Below, piece by piece: positions 26,782 to 35,700 of a DNA stretch of 64,000 nt (positions are counted from its first letter, which is position 1; every line of letters begins with the position of its first letter). The stretch is taken from NCBI RefSeq assembly GCF_000004195.4, contig NC_030681.2, positions 141,728,006-141,792,005 on the forward strand, written 5' to 3'. The stretch comes from Xenopus tropicalis (taxonomy: Eukaryota; Chordata; Amphibia; Anura; Pipidae). Below the pieces are notes generated by a model. It did not search any database and had not been told where the DNA came from. It saw only the letters and a program-made list of their open reading frames with translations. A program made the position numbers and the translations under genes.

Positions 26782-29700
26782 TTTGATTCTAGTTGTATTT
26801 GAAGATGCTGAATTATAATTCACAATGATTAAATCAAATAGAAGGCTAAAACTGATTTTTAATGGTCAAAGTAACTTTTTATAGATCAAATAGACTGAAA
26901 CCCCTAAGGGACATCTCCCCGAAATGCCTTTCCACCAGCATCAAAGTGAATCACTGGTGGAATGGCATAACCGTCGCTTTTTTTCTTTGTTTCTGAAATC
27001 ACGCACATTTGCCTGCAGGAGGAAACGTTGCGCAACTTTGGGAAAATGAAACAAACGCGTATGCCATTCCACTGGCGATTCACTTTGATGCCGGTGGGAG
27101 GGCATTTCGGGGAGATTAGTTACCTGCAGTAGCAGAGATATAACTGCGGAGACTAATCTTTCCGTTGGGACATCAGCCTAGACAATGTGAAGAGGTGAGC
27201 ACACACAAAAAGACTTTTACCTTTTTTTCAATTCCTCGATACGTTTATGTAGTTGATCTGCATCTCTTTCTAGACGTTTTAGTTCCATTCTATGCCGGTT
27301 ATACAAAACCTAGGAAGATAAATGGTACTTGTCAAGTTTCCATATTGTAAATTAAAAGCCAAGTAAAACTTCTGCAGGCATTGCTCCCTTTCCTGCTCTA
27401 CTGGTGTGCTCATGATTCACATGAACCAGCCAACAGCTACTTTATCCTAATGGAAAAATAGAATGTTGACAGTTGTGGCACCCTCCTGGGGGAACATGAT
27501 GGCCAAAAGAAAGATAGTTTTCAATCCCAGGGTAGGAATCAAACCTAGGAGCGCGATGATACAAAAATAGAGGGGGGCTGTGTGAAAGACCCCACCCTTG
27601 CCTCAATGCCAGCTGTTCAGGATACATAAAGGAAAGACTTTTCCTTAAAGGGATTCTGTCATGATTTTTATGGTGTACTCTTCATTTTGTTTTGTTCTGC
27701 CTCCTAATGGTACGATCTATACCCCCACTGTTCCTGTGTCCCCCAAGCTGACAATGAAGAACATGAAAGATTAAAATCTAGTAGCCCAATATTACTTTAG
27801 TGAGAAGAAATGTGTTGTTGTGCAAGATTTGGTAAACTGACCAAGTGGAGAAGGGAAGGCATTTTGGCAATTTACTCGCAATAGATTAGCCACATTAGTG
27901 CCACCTAGAACGTTATATTAATTCTGAAGAAAGATTTACCATTCCTGAGTAAACAGCCCTAGAAGCTTTCTCTGTTTGTTTAAGATAGCAGCTGCCATTT
28001 TAGCTTGGTCTCAGTAGCTTCCGTGCTGCAGCTCTAGCTGCTGGTAGCTCAGATTACACATTCTGATGGGAGGGAGAGTGAATTCTTATGGGAGGGGGAG
28101 GAGGAGAGAGCTGAGCAGACTCTGGCCCTGGAAATGAAGGATTTTTCTGAGAGAGGAAGTCAGATACACCAAAACATGTTTACACAAAAGAAAACAAGAA
28201 ATCCTGCGTTTCTTTTAATAGAGAACTCAGTGCAGCATTACTGTAAGTACTTATGGCTGTGTTTACATAGAACTTTCTGATAAAGCTTACTTAGTTTTTA
28301 CCTTTCCTTCTCCTTTAAAGGACAAAAATTACCTCTGACTCGTTATAGGATTTCCTTTTTTTTTGGGCATCCTCTTTTAGAGCTATGCCCTGAGGCTTTA
28401 GCGCTACAGCTTCCTGAGTGATGTTATCAAGCTCCTCTTGTTTAGCACGGAACTTCTCTTCAGCAATATTAACTTTGCCCTGAAAGGTAAAGAGTTACAT
28501 TTATGTGACTGATCAGCATTAGAAAGAGCCAACCTGGCCATGCAGATGAAAATACTAAAAGCTTAGCATATTGGTATCTCCAAATAACTGATAGGATCTT
28601 GTTCAGATTTTAAACAGGAACACTGGAAAATCCCACTAGCAAACAATCACACAGGGCTGTTGATACAGTCCTCTCTAGAACGGTCTATAACGGCCCTCCC
28701 ATGTCAACCCTTGGTTGACTTAATGGGAAATTACATTGAGAGAGGAAAATCTTTACGTAGCACCAAAAAATGTATTGAGCTCAACCGTGAGAAGGCAATC
28801 TCAACGACAGACTGCTGAGGTTAGTTACAGCTGATATTTATATATACAAATTAGGCAATTTAGCTCAATTAATGTTCCTGTACTGCTTCAATACATGCCA
28901 CAGTAACACATTTTTAATTGGTTAGGATAAAGTATATTATTAGTTAACTCTAGAATATGCTTACATAATATCTTTGAACAGACAGACAGAAGATACGCAG
29001 AGGGGTTGTTAGGCCCCACAGAACACAGATGTCTACTCCTAAAGCCTTGTTATCTCCTCAAGGACACAGGTGTCTGCTCCCAAGCAAGGCTCTTTTATCA
29101 TCCCAAACACACAACAGCCTTCATGCAGAGCAGTATGTTTACCAAGCTTTTGTATTTCCCATATCACGAACATGTAAGCCAAGTTGAATAAAACGTCATG
29201 TATAACAAAATCCCAGGAAGTCCTACTATTAACTACAATATGCTTACCTAAAGTGACAACGGAGCACTTCATCATGGCAAGTGTTCTGAACAGTGACAAC
29301 AAATCGATATATAAAATAATTGAAGTTCATATTTCATATACCTGGCATTCGTCTATCTTCTGTTTGTACTTCACTGTGCGTCCTTCTTCTGCAGCAATTT
29401 GCTCTATAAATGGCTTAATCTGTTTTTCTGCCTCAATTACCTAAAATAAAGAAATGTATTGGCACAATATACTACTTCTCCTCTGTAATGAGAGAAACAG
29501 AATCTGAAGGATAATTTCAATGTGGTGTTTAATGTATAGTTTTGAAACATTGACACCATATTCAAAATATCAGATTCTGTATCATACATGCCAAACATTA
29601 CACAGAAATAGTAAATCTATTGTAAAAAAAAATAAAAATAAATAAATAAGTCTAAACTGAATTGAAAAAAAAAAAAAAGAAAAATTTGCTCACCAGGGCC

Positions 29701-32700
29701 CAAGCCATTTTATTTTTTAAATCTTCCAGTTTTTCTTTCATTTCTCCCAGTGAGGCAATGCTCTTAAACCTCTCCTCTTTTTGTATGCACTCCAGCCGCA
29801 AGTCACGTAGTCGCTAAAATATAGAATTAGCAGAACCTCATAATTTACCTTTATAAAAGAGGCATTGCCAGACTTCAAAGTGCACATTTTTTAAAAAAAA
29901 CTTTCAGTGTGGGTATTTGTAATGGTACAAATATACCTTAAGTGCACAGATTTTTTTTAAGCATGCAGTGTACAAATACCATTTAACCGGCCTTTAGCTT
30001 AGCAGTCACTGCTAATGACAAATGAAAAAAGTCCCTTGCTTGCTATAGGATTTAAACCTTTAGTATTCCTTTCACCCTTTGTATCCTGTAGTTTAGCTGC
30101 ATAAGAGTCACAGGTTGAACAACCCTGACCAAAAAGTATACTATATTTGAATAGAGACCAATATTTTCTTACCTCGCTACCATTTTCAACTTGATCATGA
30201 GTCCTGGACTTCGTTTCCATGATGTAGCTGTAATCTTCCTTCATCTGCTCTAGCTGTGTTGCTTTCATGAAGAACTGTATAAGAAAATGTGCTAGAGTTG
30301 GCCAAGTAATGGTAGGTGAGGAGTGTTAGATTAGAAATAGGAATTAGAATAATAAAGGATAGTTATTTGTGGAAAAAGTGGGGCTGTAGACAAAAGGTCA
30401 GGAGGTAAGAAGAGTGAGATTAGTCATCCGCAAGAAATTTTCACTACCAAAGGCAACTGCTCTCCTCCAAATTCTTTCCCACTGGCAATAATGTAATCAC
30501 TATAGTTTGGAAAATCGAAGTGCTGAATAAGTTTTCCTACCAGTGATTTATATAATTAATGGTGGGAAAGCATTTGGAGGAAATTAGTTACCAGCAGTAG
30601 GAAAGCCTTATCATGGGGAAACTATTCTCCTCGTGTGCCAGGAGCCTAAAATGAGGAGGTGCGACAGATAGATAAGAACGTGGCAGTGGAGACATGATTG
30701 AAGTGGGTGAAGTAACAGATAGCAGATAGTGTATCAGTGGGGTGCATCATAGCCTAAGACAGACGAGCCGATGGGAGATATGTGTGGCAGCTTCCAGGTG
30801 ACACTGAAATCCATGAAATATAATGGGTTTTCAAAGAGAGGGAAGTTATTATGGTAACTTGAAAATCATATTTAAAAAAGATTTAGAAGAATATATCCCC
30901 AAGAAATCAGAAGCTTATTTGTCTTTTAAGAGGGGGAAATATTGCATAAAAAGCAAGAAGGTGCCATTGAATTATGCTCCTCTAAATATAAAACTAAGGT
31001 TAAAGACTACCTTTTGGAGCACTCTCCCAGCACCTAATCTGGGAACTGGCACTTATATTGTAGTGTCACCCACTGTGACCTACAGCACTTATATTTGCCT
31101 ATTTGTGTCTGTAAGTTACCCTCCCATCTAGATTGTAAGCTCTACGGGGCAGGGACCTCCTTCCTCTTGTGTCATCGACTCTTAACTTATTGCTGCTGTA
31201 TTTATTATTATACTTTGTATTTATCTATTATCTTATTAACACCCTGTTTGTATTAATGTATTCTACTGTACATAAGTAGCGCTTTATAAATAAAGATATA
31301 CATACATACATAAAAGGAATGTTCTGAGAAAAGTTGCGTTTCAGGCTGATTTATGAAAAATTCCTCCAAAAACCCTGCTACTCCATCCAATCTGTTCCAC
31401 TTCCTGCTGCCTCCTTTCCCAGGCTGTGTGGCACTTAGCACACTGCACTGTAAGATAGGAAGCTAGGCAGGTAGGCTGCCTGATAGGAAACCGAAGTCTG
31501 TCTTTGCTTCTGGGAATGCAGTGCTTTGATTGGCAAACCTCTATACTACTGTGCTTTTGACAAGGACCAAAATGACACACCACCCCTCACTAAACCATGG
31601 ACGGGGACCACAGCAGATCTATGGGGAGTTTCAATAAAGTGGGCTTTTTTCATGATAATTTCAATGATCATTTTTAGCCCACAGTAAAACTGGCACCGTA
31701 TATTTTTCATTGCTTACAAGATTATGTGGGCTTTCAATTATGCCATGCCTTTAAAGATGTAATGAAAGAAAGGTGGAAGGAGGGACAGGTGTTAGTAGCA
31801 TTATAGAGTTAGCACTCCACTCACCTTATACTTGTCAGATTCATTCTTAGACTGCAGAAAATGCTTACTCATTTCTTGAGTTAGAACCGACACTGGGTTA
31901 TCTACCTGTAAAAGGAAAAGTGCAATGTTTTAAGTGTTAATTTTCCTACCCTTTTAAGGTAAAACCTATGTGTCAAAATGGTTATACACTGCCCCTCACC
32001 TGTCAGGCTATTAAAGGAATAGAAAAGCTTTGAGACCTAGGTTTAAGGCCATCACACATACAATGCAACCACATTCCTTCTAAACTGAAGCTAAATGTGC
32101 ATTGAGGTCACACTCACAGATAGTGTCCCCCAACTGAACTCTACTTCAATAAAAAAAAACCAAAAAAAACTCTTAAACTAAGTTAAGAGATTCCCAATAT
32201 ACAAGTACAAGATCCCTTTACATACTACTGGTTGCAAGAAAATGACTCTGATAGAACTGCCAGCACCCAGATGTGAATAACCTATATTTAAGTTCTAACT
32301 GGGTGTTCTGTGTCTGTGCTGTCTTCATGCAGTAGCCCATCTCATTTAACACATGGGAAATTCACACACTTTGGCAGACTGTTGGGTAAATGAGCAAGCA
32401 ATGCTCAAGAACATGGTTATCAGCATTCCTTATACTCACCTCAGCAGAACTTGAGCTCCAGTTACTCCCCTGTACCAACGGAAATACCTATCTATTTAGC
32501 ACTAAATAACTGAAGCCAAAAAGAACCCTGTTTTTTCAGTATACCACCATGTGCAAAAACAGGATAACATGCCCTACTGATATCCTCCTTGCCAATTATA
32601 ATGAGCAGATCCAGTGACAGAACAATTTGTAAAGCCTATGTACATTGACTACCAATTTATAGCTTCCAATATTCTTTTCCAAATGATTTAAAGCAGTGCT

Positions 32701-35700
32701 GTCCAACTTTATTACTTGAAGGGGCAGATTTATCAAAATACGAGTTTAGAACTTCATTACATAAAAATCCACATTTTATTCATTCCTATGGAATTTTTAA
32801 AAGCTTATTTATCAAATGGTGAGTTCTAACTTTCACCCATTGATGAATACATTTCTAAAAATCCCATAGGAATGAATAGACTGTAGAGTTTTTATTTAAG
32901 CTCACATTTTGATAAATCTGCCCCTTAGTGCACCGATTATTTTCTACATAGCATTTAGAGGGCCAGTTTAAATCAAAGCAATGTTATAAAGTGAAGTTTA
33001 TGGAGCCTTTAAACAGGCTAGGGGCCAAAATAATCCTTTGTAGGGCCACATCAGGCTCGCAGGCCTCCAGTTGAAGAGCCCTGATTTAAAGGATAAAAAA
33101 TCTTTTCTCAGTTTGACCAAGTAAATCTATTATGCCTACCATGCATTGTCAAAACGGCAATATTGCTAGTTTGCTTGCCCACTGAGTAGAATGGTCAGAT
33201 CTGCCACTGGTTCCAGTTTTACACAGATAGGCTACAAATCTTCAATTTACCTGTATATTGAAATGATCAAGGATCGCAGTAAGCTCCTCTTTCTTGTTAG
33301 AAACTACAGCACCTAAAAGGAAGATATATGTAGAAACATTAGACATACTGTGCAGTCCTTTCATGTCTCATTTGGGTGGTAAATTTAACTTACCCCATAG
33401 AGTAAAACCAGTACAGCACAGAATGTCACTATAAAACAGTACAGCGGATACTTCTTATACCTACACCTCCTCATGGGGATTCACAGTTCATATTGTATCA
33501 AGGTGATTAACTTCTGCAAAATAATGTTTTCTAGCTTACGGAGTTCTAGGACATTCATGGGGATCCAGTTTGGCAAATGCAATAAGTGTTCTCTTGCAGT
33601 CATCACTTTTGCATTTAACACAAGATAGATCTTTGCAGATCATCATTTAGGAACAAAGCTACTTGCTGACATATAACAATAACAATTTACTAAGATGTGA
33701 AACACCCAAAAATATATATTGTTGCCATTATACAATTATTTGGCATTAGCACAAAACCTTGATTATAAAATCTTTTATTTAAAAATGACAAATAAGGTAC
33801 ACATGGTGCATCTCACAGGTTTACCCAGTTCTGACACTGCTGAGGCTCCGAAGTGATCTAGCTCAATAATTAAACCATTAGTTATATGTAGGTTTCTTAT
33901 ATATTCAACCTCAAACTATGATCTAACAAATACAATACAAAAAGTTTGAAATTTGAGCTTTTATTTACAAATGCAAAGCTGTTTTTTCTTCAGTTGTTTG
34001 CTACCATCTAGTGGTTGTCTTTAAGATAACATTGCAGGTCAGTGAAAAAAATGTTTTCTAAAAAAAATAAAAAAAGAGCAACCAGAAACTTATCAGAAAC
34101 TTCGTTATACTTAACAAAAAGTCAACATAAGAGGAAAAAAATTGTAATCTCCATTGCTTTCAAAAGCATGAGTCAATGACTCTGGACTTCAAAACAGGCC
34201 CTGGCATTTCAAGTAGATAAAGATCCAAACAGCTCCCTTCAGGCCCAATAAAGAGTGTTTATCTATGGCATCTTATGCCAAAATATACAGATTACCAGCC
34301 CAGGCCTGGTGGAAAGAACAGGTTACAAAGAAAGCAAGTAAACAGTAATGCACATCAGGACAGATGCCCAACAGATGCAGCCTCATTCATCTCAGCCTCA
34401 GTCATCTCCACAGGCGATGCACAGCCCAACAATGTATTTGTACATCTTTTTCATATTTCCTTTACATAAAGTTTTGCACATTCATCCAGACCACAATCAA
34501 AGGCATGACAACTGGCAGCTTTCCAAACACACCTGGTTCAGACCTGGATGGATTCCAGCTGCTCATCGCTAATAGGAAACTTTAGGATGTAAAAAGTGAC
34601 TCTCGTACCTGTTGCACTTTTCAGCTTGTATGTGCGACTGCCGTCAGTAGTTAGTCGCTGCTGTACTGTTATAGAGTTCCCAAATACATCAGGTTTGTAA
34701 GCATCTTGCCCTCTGTTTCGTAATGTAATAAAGATCTCTGCAAAGCTAAAGAGAAATTTTTAGATAAGAAAGTTAGTTATACTATGACTGCACTTGACTA
34801 AGAAAATACATACAGGTCCTATCAATGTCTAGATATTGATTACACGGGTTGAATAATCCAGCAAACCATGGTGCAGTCTGAGGCATATAGGTCTCCAAGC
34901 CCAATGTAGCCTTCTCACTACTATTTTAAATGCCTCTGCTACTTTCTGCATATAGAATTAGGGATATTTTTATGAAGTTCAATGTGATGAGGCATCACAG
35001 AGAACATTTTGGCATACTCACTCACTCACTCACTCACTCACTCACTCACATACACATGGCACTCACAAGCCTGGTGTAGAATGCTCTCCTCTAGGGCTTA
35101 AAAATTGCTATGAAAAAAATGGAGCTCACTATAACCACATTTTAACAAGTTGCAGGTAAAACCTAGTTTAACCTTGTTAAATGTATATTGAAGAATTAGA
35201 ATTCTTAATGAACCAGATAAAATTGAGTGTAGGACTGGCCAGACCGGGGGTGACTGTGACATAGTTGGTCAGCTTGAATATATTGCAATATATGGACAAA
35301 CAAGCAGGGAGGGCACTGCTTGGTTGCTTAAGGCACAGACTATCTTAATGTCCTATTTATATTGATAATGGGTGACGCAGAGGACCTCTTGTTGTTGTCT
35401 ATATGAAGTTTTTTTTAAGAGAAGATTTCAGAGATTTTTATGCACTGGGTAAAATCTCATGTACATGAAAGTACAAAGTTTTATAGACACCAGTTATTTT
35501 AAACCCCCAAAGCATACACAATCACAATATATTCTTTGACAATTATGATATTCAGCCACTGGCTAGATAAGGAATATTTATCACTCACGTTTGTCCCTCC
35601 TTGACAAATCCCTTTATTGATGATCCTCTGTTGGTAACGGCGGCTTTTCCACCCAAGCCCACAATGAGAGCAGTCAATACTGCACTTTTGCCACCTTTGA

